This document shows positions 57,484 to 64,000 of a stretch of DNA of 64,000 bases, piece by piece. Location of the stretch: positions 9,663 to 73,662 of the forward strand of contig JBDGYE010000007.1 in the NCBI GenBank assembly GCA_039584255.1, in the 5' to 3' direction. The stretch is from JBDGYE01 sp039584255. GTDB lineage: Bacteria; Gemmatimonadota; Gemmatimonadetes; Palauibacterales; Palauibacteraceae. The position numbers were made by a program, and so were the translations under genes. The stretch's first letter is position 1. Every line of letters begins with the position of its first letter. The notes under the pieces were generated by a model. The model was given only the letters and a program-made list of their open reading frames with translations, had not been told where the DNA came from and did no database searches.

Positions 57484-58032
57484 TCAGTGCCACATGGCGT
57501 TGATGGTCAGCAGCAGCAAGCTGGCGCTGTTATCGCTGATTCCCTGATAGACGAAGTCGACGGTAGGCGTCAGAAAGAAATTGCTGGCGACCTGAATATC
57601 GTAGCCCAAGGCGGCCCCGAACCCAAACCCGCCATCCGGCTCCACGTCGCCCGGGACAAACTGTAGATCAGCCGTGCTGCCTGCGAATCCTATTCCCCCT
57701 TTTAGGAACAGTCCCCCTCGCGGGCTGGGGTAGTACATGACTATCAGGTGAGCGTTTCCTCTGGCGAGGTCAGTACCTACCTCGGTCGTCGTCCAGCCAA
57801 TGGCTTCCCCACCGACAAGGACCTGCTGGCTCGGAGTACCACCCATACGGAGCTGCGACGCGAATCCCGTTTGCGTGTCTCCGAATACATCGTCATCTAG
57901 ACTCCAGCCGCCACCGAACCCAAAGCTGATCCAGAATCCTTCGTGGTTCGCGGTCCTCTGGCCCAGCGCGGAGGACGGTAGCAGCAAGGCGAAGGAAAGG
58001 GCGAGGACAAGGCCAGTCATTCGACGCAGCAT
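57484..58032 (-). CDS. outer-membrane beta-barrel protein
   Basis: A 182-residue protein with signal peptide ('MLRRMTGLVLALSFALLLPS', cleaved after LGQ) and alternating strands typical of a small eight-stranded barrel of the OmpA/OmpW-like kind: 'GFWISFGFGGGWSLDDDVFG', 'GNAHLIVMYYPSPRGGLFLK', 'GFGFGAALGYDIQVASNFFL', with the last strand 'LLLLTINAMWH'. GGGAGG lies six bases before the ATG. It is a single-gene unit between R1 copies e and f. Confidence 0.82.
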   Translation of the reverse strand: MLRRMTGLVLALSFALLLPSSALGQRTANHEGFWISFGFGGGWSLDDDVFGDTQTGFASQLRMGGTPSQQVLVGGEAIGWTTTEVGTDLARGNAHLIVMYYPSPRGGLFLKGGIGFAGSTADLQFVPGDVEPDGGFGFGAALGYDIQVASNFFLTPTVDFVYQGISDNSASLLLLTINAMWH

Positions 58033-58152
58033 GATGCACCTCCCAATCTGCGTAACAGGCCGTGCCAGGAGGGGGATCGGCAAAGACTGCTTGGCCGTGG
58101 TTCGACCTGGCAAATACGCATGCGGGGCTAGGTGCTGTGAGTCTACGATCCC

Positions 58153-58250
58153 GCCCGCCGCCCCGCGAGCAAGCGAAAGCGCCCGGCGTGCCGTCGAGGC
58201 ACGCAGCGTCGAGACATTGAGCACGCGCTGCGTGCGAACAACCGGGCGCC
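58153..58250 (-). repeat. R1 hairpin repeat, copy f (long form)
   Basis: GCCCGCCGCCCCGCGAGC, then AAGCGAAAGCGCCCGGCGTG, an inner ten-base inverted repeat (GCACGCAGCG and CGCTGCGTGC), and the closing arm CCGGGCGCC. It lies 32 bases beyond the DUF488 gene. Confidence 0.85.
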
Positions 58251-58282
58251 GGAACGTGCGATAGAGCCTGCAGATGGCGCTC

Positions 58283-58669
58283 TCACTCGAGGTCTGCGCC
58301 GCGGTCGGCCAGGAGTTCACGGAGCAGGGACCTGTGACATCGAGACTCTCCCGCGCAGTAGCAGCCCACGGAGAAGTGGGCACCGTGCGATAGGACCGCA
58401 AGGAGATCAAGAAGCCGACTCTTGTCCGGAACGGCCATCTCGGCTCGGTACTTCTTCGCGAAGACGCCCCAGTCCTCGTCGCTGCTCACCGCTTGACCCA
58501 GCTTCATGAGCTCCGGGCTCGGTGCCAAGTTGGGGAGCCAGACGTCGTAGTAGTCTCGCGACGCGTACTCCGTCTTCGGGACACCGCGGGGCGGACGTCT
58601 CACGGTGCCAACTCGCACTCCCTCTTCACGATTCCTCGGAGTCCCCAGGCGCACTATTCGGATTGTCAT
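58283..58669 (-). CDS. DUF488 family protein
   Basis: A 128-residue DUF488 protein: 'MTIRIVRLGTPRNREEGVRV', 'GTVRRPPRGVPKTEYASRDY', 'YDVWLPNLAPSPELMKLGQA' and 'FSVGCYCAGESRCHRSLLRE', with the family's Cys-x-Cys...CHR site. The function of DUF488 is not established. The chosen ATG begins where homology begins; the leader is weak. Single gene behind R1 copy f. Confidence 0.85.
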   Translation of the reverse strand: MTIRIVRLGTPRNREEGVRVGTVRRPPRGVPKTEYASRDYYDVWLPNLAPSPELMKLGQAVSSDEDWGVFAKKYRAEMAVPDKSRLLDLLAVLSHGAHFSVGCYCAGESRCHRSLLRELLADRGADLE

Positions 58670-58764
58670 CTGTGCTTGGATCCTGTCTTTGTCTAGCCAC
58701 ATGCTGGCGGGGCGCGATCGCAACGCCGACCGCGATCCACAATGGCCTCTCCAGCCGCTTCATG

Positions 58765-59157
58765 CTAGGTCGCGGCAGATGGCTCCGAACCCTTTGGCGC
58801 CAGAATCAGCAGCACGATCCCGACAATCGCCAGGGCCGGCACATCACCGAATAGGTGTCCCCGCTCGGCGGTATCGCGGAGCGCTTGTACACCCATGATT
58901 CCGGCATGCACGAGGCTGGACCAGGCCGTGAACAAGATCAGGCTCCGGTGCTTGTGAGGCTCGCGCGCGGCCAGTATGAGGAAGACGCCCAACGTAGCGT
59001 ACACACCAATGAACATCTGCTCATACTCGGGCTGATTCGGCTGCCACTGCCACCCCGCCGGCCAGATGCGCATGAACAGCCACACTCCGAAGATGAAGAC
59101 CAGCCCGACAGCGATGAGCACCGGGCGCAGTGCCTGCGAGTGTTGTCCTCCATTCAT
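58765..59157 (-). CDS. DUF6632-like membrane protein
   Basis: A 130-residue protein with four membrane helices: 'PVLIAVGLVFIFGVWLFM', 'QMFIGVYATLGVFLILAARE', 'SLILFTAWSSLVHAGIMGVQ' and 'VPALAIVGIVLLILAPKG', with conserved-looking loops 'REPHKHRSL' and 'RGHLFGDVP'. This fits the small integral proteins annotated as DUF6632. Role unknown. It is the only gene in the 57-64 kb array without an R1 copy at its 3' side. Confidence 0.75.
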   Translation of the reverse strand: MNGGQHSQALRPVLIAVGLVFIFGVWLFMRIWPAGWQWQPNQPEYEQMFIGVYATLGVFLILAAREPHKHRSLILFTAWSSLVHAGIMGVQALRDTAERGHLFGDVPALAIVGIVLLILAPKGSEPSAAT

Positions 59158-59346
59158 TAGTGATCCCCCAGATGGCTCTTTGCCTCACCACCACTCAACG
59201 CGTCTATGCTGCACAGGAGGGCACGCTCCACGTGGAGGCCCCAGCCTGGCAGCTCGGAATGCAGTGTCCGAGAGAATGAACCTCAGGGAGAATCCGCTTC
59301 GTCTGCAATCACTATACGCGCTCTCCTACGAATGCCGGTTACGGCT

Positions 59347-59389
59347 CCCCGCCGCCGGCGAGCAAGCAAGAGCGCCCGGCGTGACTCAG
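59347..59389 (-). repeat. R1 hairpin repeat, copy g
   Basis: CCCGCCGCCGGCGAGCAAGC then AAGAGCGCCCGGCGTGACTC. It overlaps the stop codon of the methyltransferase gene, showing how close R1 is to gene ends. Confidence 0.7.
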
Positions 59390-59946
59390 AACAGGAAAGG
59401 AATGAACATCTTCGTGCGCCGCATGTACGCGCGGTAGTCGGGGCCGAAATACCGGAGATTCTCAGTCTCCTCGACCCTGGCCGTCGCCACCAGGAAGGCC
59501 GTCGCGCCCAGCGCCAGGCAAATCCCGGCCCAGGATGGATTCTTAAAGAACACACCCCATCCGAGAAGGAGCAGCGAGCTGTAGAGGGGATGTCTGATGT
59601 ACCTGAAGGCACCCGTCGTCACCAGCCGGGTTGTCTTCTCGATCCCGAGCAGGTGTCCTTCCGCACGTCCATCCGCCTCCGGTTTGCCCTGAGTGCGCAG
59701 CAGATGTACCCCAGGAACCGCCGGGACCAGCGAGGCCACAAGCAAGAACCACGAGACGAGCTGACGAAGGGAGAACGGGTCGTGGAACCACTGCTCGAAG
59801 TTCTCGAAGTTGAGCAGGAAGAGGACGAGGATGCATTCCCACGCGAAGAACCGGTAGAAGCCATGAGAACGCGCGTCCTTCAGGGAGGCCCTGGAGACGT
59901 ACGCGAATCCGGCGGACAGGGCGATGAAGACTACGAGTCTGGGCAT
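59386..59946 (-). CDS. isoprenylcysteine methyltransferase-like membrane protein
   Basis: A 186-residue integral membrane protein with the ICMT / phospholipid methyltransferase signature 'TTGAFRYIRHPLYSSLLLLG' and 'EETENLRYFGPDYRAYMRRT', which bind S-adenosylmethionine in this family. About five membrane helices. In bacteria such proteins methylate lipids or unknown isoprenoids. The ATG follows a long GC-rich leader without a clear ribosome site. A single-gene unit between R1 copies g and h. Confidence 0.88.
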   Translation of the reverse strand: MPRLVVFIALSAGFAYVSRASLKDARSHGFYRFFAWECILVLFLLNFENFEQWFHDPFSLRQLVSWFLLVASLVPAVPGVHLLRTQGKPEADGRAEGHLLGIEKTTRLVTTGAFRYIRHPLYSSLLLLGWGVFFKNPSWAGICLALGATAFLVATARVEETENLRYFGPDYRAYMRRTKMFIPFLF

Positions 59947-59995
59947 GGTCTCACTCCGACGCCGTCGTGAGACAGAGCCTCCCTCCTAGCTTCCC

Positions 59996-60047
59996 GCCCG
60001 CCGCCGTGCGAGCAAGCGAAAGCGCCCGGCGTGAACCAGGCGCTGGG
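59996..60047 (-). repeat. R1 hairpin repeat, copy h
   Basis: GCCCGCCGCCGTGCGAGCAA, GCGAAAGCGCCCGGCGTGAA, CCAGGCGCT. The hairpin arms are AGCGCC and GGCGCT. It lies 24 bases beyond the ADP-ribosylglycohydrolase gene. Confidence 0.85.
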
Positions 60048-60071
60048 TCGCTTAGGTGTAACCCGCCCCGT

Positions 60072-61046
60072 TTAGCATCGCAGTGCACTCAGATCCTCTG
60101 AGAGCGACAGGAGATCGTGGCAGTTTACCCTTTCCACAACCGCATACCACTCGTCGTTCACGGTTCCGGGGTACCTCGCTCCGAGGATCGCACCTGCTAT
60201 GGAGCCAACCGAGTCGCTATCGCCGCCCATGTTCGCCGCTAGAAGAATGGCCGCCTCAGCGGACTGCATGAGCGTCCCGAGTGCAAGGGCGAGTGGCACG
60301 ATCGTCAACGGGCCCTCGGGCAAGTATCTGGCGGCCACTTCCGCAGGGTGAAGCTCATCCCATTGATGCAAATCCTTGTGAATGGTGCGCACGGCCTCCG
60401 CGAAGTCGGCGTCGGCTGAACCTGGCCATTGGAGTTCGGCCTGAGCCGCCGCACGCTGGGCAACGCCAATGATCTCAAGCGGCGATGCTCCGTCGATTGC
60501 CGCAGATACTGCGGCTGCGGTAGCCGCTGCGGCCGCGATCGCCATCGCCCCCCCATGGGTCGAGATCGAGGCCTGCCAGGCACCCGCTACAATGTCTTCC
60601 AGCCTGTCTGAACTGTAGAGGATCCCAACCGGTGCGACGCGGATTGCAGCGCCGCATCCATTATGGCGCTGAGCCACTCGTGCAGGGTCCCCCGCCTGGT
60701 GGAACTCCCACAGCGATTTGACACCCGGATGAACGCACTTTTTGCACTTGAGCAACTCGCGACCAACGCTCGCGTGACGGACTTCGCCGTCTTGGAGGAT
60801 TGCCCGCGCCACGGCGATCGTTCGCTCAGTGTCGTCAGTGGTCTCACCGATTCGCCACTCGCGCTTCGCATTCCGGACGTACCGTGGGATGGGTGATCCT
60901 GGCGGTCCCTCGAACCCACGAACCCCGTCTGGATACCATCGGAGAACGTCCTCACGGGACAGCGTCTCGGTCTGCTTGCCGATAGCGTCACCGGTTGCGA
61001 TCCCCTTCAGGCAGGCGGTAATCCGTTCCCTCACTGCTCGATCCAT
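60072..61046 (-). CDS. ADP-ribosylglycohydrolase family protein
   Basis: A 324-residue all-helical hydrolase of the DraG/ADP-ribosylglycohydrolase family. The Mg-binding motifs are 'RIGETTDDTERTIAVAR' near the N-terminus and 'LLAANMGGDSDSVGSIAGAI' near the C-terminus; 'CLKGIATGDAIGKQTE' is the usual start. It would remove ADP-ribose from proteins, nucleic acids or small molecules. Not near any ADP-ribosyltransferase. A TATATT box lies 68 bases upstream. A single-gene unit between R1 copies h and i. Confidence 0.93.
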   Translation of the reverse strand: MDRAVRERITACLKGIATGDAIGKQTETLSREDVLRWYPDGVRGFEGPPGSPIPRYVRNAKREWRIGETTDDTERTIAVARAILQDGEVRHASVGRELLKCKKCVHPGVKSLWEFHQAGDPARVAQRHNGCGAAIRVAPVGILYSSDRLEDIVAGAWQASISTHGGAMAIAAAAATAAAVSAAIDGASPLEIIGVAQRAAAQAELQWPGSADADFAEAVRTIHKDLHQWDELHPAEVAARYLPEGPLTIVPLALALGTLMQSAEAAILLAANMGGDSDSVGSIAGAILGARYPGTVNDEWYAVVERVNCHDLLSLSEDLSALRC

Positions 61047-61113
61047 GTCAGCAACGCGAACCGTGCGAGCTTTTGCTGCCGCCTAACGGTCAGCGCCTGA
61101 GCTGCGTGCTCCC

Positions 61114-61119
61114 CAATAT
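61114..61119 (-). promoter_or_regulatory. candidate -10 box (TATATT)
   Basis: TATATT on the minus strand, 68 bases before the ADP-ribosylglycohydrolase ATG, in the loop of an inverted repeat with arms CAGCGCCTG and CAGGCGCTG (61091-61129). Confidence 0.35.
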
Positions 61120-61133
61120 ACAGGCGCTGGGCC

Positions 61134-61182
61134 GCCCGCCGCCGTGCGAGCAAGCGAAAGCGCCCGGCGTGAACCGGGCGCT
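61134..61182 (-). repeat. R1 hairpin repeat, copy i (best-conserved short form)
   Basis: GCCCGCCGCCGTGCGAGCAA, GCGAAAGCGCCCGGCGTGAA, CCGGGCGCT. The arms AGCGCCCGG and CCGGGCGCT are perfect over nine bases with a CGTGAA loop. On the minus strand GTTAGGC (61081-61087), an integron-core-like heptamer, follows about 50 bases later. Confidence 0.85.
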
Positions 61183-61194
61183 CGGCGACCCCTT

Positions 61195-61278
61195 CTTGTC
61201 ACCGCCTTTGTCACCAACCGTCTCTATCAATTGAGACGACCTACCCTCCGGATGCACGAAAGCCCCGCCGGACGGGGC
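61195..61278 (-). repeat. R2 composite repeat, full copy 3
   Basis: CTTGTCACCGCCTTTGTCACC region, then TCTCTATCAATTGAGA, GGATGCACGAAAGCCCCG and the closing CGGGGC, giving a terminator-like hairpin at 61262-61278 just behind the TPR gene. Confidence 0.75.
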
Positions 61279-61323
61279 CTCCTGAGGATGGGCCCGGGTG
61301 TGTTACCGGACCTTGAGGCGACC

Positions 61324-63060
61324 CTATTCCCGCGCCAGCTTCTCCAGGAACGCCTCGAACCTCGGGTCCGCCCGCAGCGCATCCGCAGTGGGATCGGCGT
61401 CGATGTAGACCAGGCTTGACCGTTCGGTCTCGAAGGCGCGATCTAAGTACTCGAACGCCCGGTCCAGCTCGCCGAGCGCGCCGTACACGAGCGCGACCTC
61501 CTTGAGCGGCATCTCCGGCGTGCCCAGCGTCCCCGATTGCGCCAGGATCTGAAGCGCTTCCTCCCGCTGTCCGGCCGCCGCGTGGATGTACGCGAGCGCC
61601 GGCGGGTAGTACGGGTCATCTGGATTGAGCTCGATCGCCCGTCGGAGCCGGGTGAGGCCGGACTCGTACTCGCCGATCAGCGCCTGAGAAACGCCCATGA
61701 AGTACAGGGCGTCCGCGTTGTCCGGCTCTAGCTCGAGGAGCGTCTCTGCTTCCGAGATCGCGTCCCGATAGGAGCGGGTGAACAGGAGCTTGGCTACGAG
61801 GTTGCGGCGGCCAGCCGTGGAGAGCGGGTCCAGCTCGATCGCGCGTCGTGCTGCGGTCACGGACTCGTCGAACCTCTTGAGAGTGAGAAGCAGGCCGCTG
61901 TATTCAGCATGCGCCCTTGCGTCACCAGGGCCCAGCTCGATCGCCCTCAGATATTCCCTCTCGGCCTCGTCGGAGCGCACGGCGGTCCCCAGATAGCCGC
62001 CGAGGGCCAGATGGGCGTCTGCCACCGTCTCGTCCAATTCCAGGGCCCTCGTTGCCGCCGCCTCGGCCTGCGGCAGGGACTCCGCGGCGGACAAGTAGCC
62101 CCGGCCGTGCAGGTTGAGGTATGCATGCGCGAGACCGGCATGCGCCTGCGCAAAGTCAGGGTCCAGCTCGATTGCCTGCTTGTAGAGGTCGACGGCTCGC
62201 TCGAGGTCCTCGCGGATCGTCGAGCCCTTTGTCCCAAGGAAGTGCGCTCGCGCGTAGACGTCGTACGCCTCGAGAATCTCCGTCGGCCGCGCCTCGATGC
62301 GCTCTTCGACATCGGGCGTCAACGTGGCGCGCAGCGCCCGGGCCACCTCCAGCGCCAGGTCGCTGCGGATGGCAAAGATGTTGGCTGCGGTCAGGTGCTC
62401 GTCGTACGTCTCCGCCCACAGGTGCTCGTCGTTCTGCGCGTCGATGAGCTGCACGTTGACGCGCACCCGGCCCCCCCCCCGCTCCACACCCCCTTCCATC
62501 ACCGTCGCTACCCCCAGCTCCCGAGCGATCTCCGGCAGCCCCAGCGCAGTGTCCCGGTACCTCATCACGGAGGTGCGCGAGATAACCTTGAGCGTGCCGA
62601 TCTTGGACAGCTGTGTGATCAGGTCGTCGTGAAGCCCAGCGGAGAAGATGAGGGCCTCCTCGTCCTCCGCCGGGGCTCGGGTCGTGAACGGCAACACGGC
62701 GAGGGATGGACGATCTGCCGTCAGAAGAGTCTGGTCCGCCAGGTCGGGGGATGATGGACCCCGCGTCGGAGCCCACAGCGCAACCGAGACAGCGGCTATG
62801 GCGAATAGGGCCGCCAGTGCGAGGAGCTCCCTTCCACGCACGTGCTGGTCTGCCTTCGCACCGTGGTACCAGGCGAGAATCAGAAGCGCGGGTAAGCCGA
62901 CGGCGGCCACGATGATCGCGCCGCGCACCAACGACGGTGGCCACCCAAAGCGATCGGCTACGAAACCGAGCGCTTCCAGAAAGAGCCACGCACCAGCAAG
63001 GTAGGCCACGGCCCACTGTATGACCCTGCGCTCCCGAAGGCGGCCCAGAACGTTGGACAT
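61324..63060 (-). CDS. TolB/TPR membrane protein without kinase domain
   Basis: A 578-residue protein with the tail of the TolB/TPR kinases but no kinase. Two or three N-terminal membrane helices ('VIQWAVAYLAGAWLFLEALG', 'LVRGAIIVAAVGLPALLILA', 'ELLALAALFAIAAVSVALWA'), then a TolB/FlgO-like domain ('SLAVLPFTTRAPAEDEEALI', 'HDDLITQLSKIGTLKVISRT', 'GVATVMEGGVERGGGRVRV') and about seven TPRs, ending 'DADPTADALRADPRFEAFLE'. Such proteins are thought to act in signalling or as scaffolds. A TATATT box lies 52 bases upstream. Confidence 0.92.
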   Translation of the reverse strand: MSNVLGRLRERRVIQWAVAYLAGAWLFLEALGFVADRFGWPPSLVRGAIIVAAVGLPALLILAWYHGAKADQHVRGRELLALAALFAIAAVSVALWAPTRGPSSPDLADQTLLTADRPSLAVLPFTTRAPAEDEEALIFSAGLHDDLITQLSKIGTLKVISRTSVMRYRDTALGLPEIARELGVATVMEGGVERGGGRVRVNVQLIDAQNDEHLWAETYDEHLTAANIFAIRSDLALEVARALRATLTPDVEERIEARPTEILEAYDVYARAHFLGTKGSTIREDLERAVDLYKQAIELDPDFAQAHAGLAHAYLNLHGRGYLSAAESLPQAEAAATRALELDETVADAHLALGGYLGTAVRSDEAEREYLRAIELGPGDARAHAEYSGLLLTLKRFDESVTAARRAIELDPLSTAGRRNLVAKLLFTRSYRDAISEAETLLELEPDNADALYFMGVSQALIGEYESGLTRLRRAIELNPDDPYYPPALAYIHAAAGQREEALQILAQSGTLGTPEMPLKEVALVYGALGELDRAFEYLDRAFETERSSLVYIDADPTADALRADPRFEAFLEKLARE

Positions 63061-63111
63061 GGCTCACTGTTCGTGGCAGGTGGATGCGAGGGGAAGTGAA
63101 ACCGCAGAGGG

Positions 63112-63117
63112 AATATA
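63112..63117 (-). promoter_or_regulatory. candidate -10 box (TATATT)
   Basis: TATATT on the minus strand, 52 bases before the TolB/TPR membrane protein ATG. Confidence 0.35.
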
Positions 63118-63198
63118 GACGGCATTCAGGTGAGGAGCTAACAGGAAGGGGTCGCGCACGCAGCCAAGGAGCAACGGTAAGTCGCTGGTCCGGCACTC

Positions 63199-63219
63199 CT
63201 TGTCGCCGCCTTTGTCTCC
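63199..63219 (-). repeat. R2 core, degenerate copy
   Basis: Plus strand CTTGTCGCCGCCTTTGTCTCC; two point changes from the other cores. Confidence 0.5.
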
Positions 63220-63229
63220 GCGCCATCCC

Positions 63230-63280
63230 GCCCGCCGCCGTGCGATCAAAGCGAAGGCGCCCGGCGTGATGCCGAGCGCT
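63230..63280 (-). repeat. R1 hairpin repeat, copy j
   Basis: GCCCGCCGCCGTGCGATCAA, AGCGAAGGCGCCCGGCGTGA, TGCCGAGCGCT. It lies 105 bases beyond the UPF0182 gene. Confidence 0.75.
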
Positions 63281-63385
63281 ATCCGCGTTGCCTCACGATC
63301 TCATCGAGCCGCGCCTGCGCCGCGTGCACCCCGCCGGGGTGAGGGATAGCTGGGCATGCTCTTGTCCTGACGCCCGCCAGGCACC

Positions 63386-64000
63386 TCACCCACCGCCCCC
63401 CTCCAGCCGGTCCAGCAGCTCTTGGAGCCTCTTAATCGTCGCGCGGAGCTCCTCGCGGACCTGGTCCACCAGCTCCGTGTCTGCCCGGGCTGCGGCCGCC
63501 TCCGGCCGTGGGACGGCGGCCTCGGCGACCGGCGCGACTGCGGGCAGCTCCCCGATCAGCGCGGCGACGGACGCGTCCAGCGTCTGGTGCATGACCACCT
63601 GGCGGGCGTCGGCCAGGATGATGCGGCGGAGTTCCGGGAACTCCAGGGTCTCCGGCTTCAGGAAGACCGGCTCGGCGTAGAGGATGGCGTCCCCCATCGG
63701 GATGACCAGCAGGATCCCCCGCATCACCTCCGAGCCCACTTGACCCCACAGCGTGAACTGCTCAGAGATGACAGCGTCGTTGTCGATCCGCGCCTCGATC
63801 TGGTTGGGACCGTCCACGTGCCGCCCCGTCGGGAACCGGAACAGGATCCGCTCGCCGTAGTGCTCGCCATCGTTCCGGGCCGCCATCCACCCCACCAGGT
63901 TATGCCGGTTGTCGGGCGTGAACGGCTGGATCAGCAGGAACTCCTCGGCCTCCTCGCCCGGCAGCCGGGCCACGATGTAGTAGGGCCGGAGGGGTGCCGA
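63386..64000 (-). CDS. UPF0182 family membrane protein, C-terminal part
   Basis: The C-terminal 204 residues of a UPF0182 (COG1615) protein that continues beyond the right edge. Family motifs: 'YYIVARLPGEEAEEFLLIQP', 'HNLVGWMAARNDGEHYGERI', 'GPNQIEARIDNDAVISEQFT', 'LWGQVGSEVMRGILLVIPMG' and 'ILYAEPVFLKPETLEFPELR'. The tail has an Ala/Pro-rich linker and a terminal helix ('VREELRATIKRLQELLDRLE'). Complete members have about 900-1000 residues with N-terminal membrane helices and a large extracellular part. Function unknown. Confidence 0.92.
   Translation of the reverse strand, partial: SAPLRPYYIVARLPGEEAEEFLLIQPFTPDNRHNLVGWMAARNDGEHYGERILFRFPTGRHVDGPNQIEARIDNDAVISEQFTLWGQVGSEVMRGILLVIPMGDAILYAEPVFLKPETLEFPELRRIILADARQVVMHQTLDASVAALIGELPAVAPVAEAAVPRPEAAAARADTELVDQVREELRATIKRLQELLDRLEGGGG

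Larger units (their letters stand above)
63061..63385. other. intergenic region with R1 and R2 copies
   Basis: 325 bases between the TPR gene start and the UPF0182 gene end. It contains TATATT at 63112-63117, a degenerate R2 core (63199-63219) and R1 copy j. No gene. Confidence 0.5.

Noticed and set aside
48145..63280. A classical integron with attC sites.
   Set aside because: Apart from one GTTAGGC near 61084, paired RYYYAAC / GTTRRRY ends are not found at the R1 copies and there is no IntI gene, so only a cassette-like organisation is claimed.

Overview
The window is GC-rich bacterial chromosome, densely coded on both strands. The organism is probably a member of Gemmatimonadota or a close relative. 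The signs are serine/threonine kinases of the 'RY.IEREIGAGGMATVYLARD' type with TolB-like and TPR tails, an ECF sigma factor of the TIGR02999 type next to a protein-kinase N-terminus, secreted or lipoprotein amidohydrolases, and many DUF-type lipoproteins. This is inferred from gene style; there is no rRNA or other marker gene in the window.

Left part (1-31 kb) is ordinary metabolic and envelope chromosome: a secreted isochorismatase-like hydrolase; an ECF sigma factor followed by a decapitated kinase; an AMMECR1 protein fused to a translation-factor-like barrel; a two-subunit molybdenum hydroxylase (IorA/IorB type); a run of minus-strand genes (thioredoxin-like protein, M20 amidohydrolase, TenA, DUF4382 lipoprotein); an amidohydrolase / membrane kinase / PsuG operon; glutamate dehydrogenase; a quinone oxidoreductase; a phosphopantetheinyl transferase overlapping an FdrA / DUF1116 pair; a class A beta-lactamase-like hydrolase; a giant Ala/Glu/Arg-rich helical membrane protein that begins with a degenerate MPN (JAMM-like) domain; and an alanine-type sodium symporter.

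Middle part (31-48 kb) carries membrane proteins of unknown role, a kinase with the membrane domain in front, small zinc-ribbon proteins, a mercuric-reductase-like flavoprotein, DUF302, DUF1579 and DUF6494 proteins, an APC permease fused to PTS-EIIA and RCK-C domains, a CapA-like protein, a TolB/TPR kinase and a CoA-binding protein.

Right part (48-64 kb) is a mosaic accessory region. Small, functionally unrelated, almost all minus-strand genes are interleaved with an interspersed hairpin repeat (called R1 here, ten copies, always in the same orientation and always on the 3' side of a minus-strand gene). A second composite repeat (R2), a tRNA 3'-end fragment and several gene stumps are also present. 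This looks like a cassette-style or repeatedly invaded integration region. The best single find lies here: an AhpD-like gene whose second redox cysteine is encoded by an in-frame TGA followed by a perfect stem with a GGU loop, a strong candidate selenoprotein. Other unusual items are an orphan NuoB, an Hcp-like protein with a Sec signal peptide, a frameshifted saccharopine-dehydrogenase-like gene and three tiny membrane proteins.

Several gene stumps (1.8, 43.6, 52.4, 56.7 and 56.9 kb) suggest active gene turnover. No rRNA, complete tRNA, CRISPR array, IS element or integrase gene was seen.
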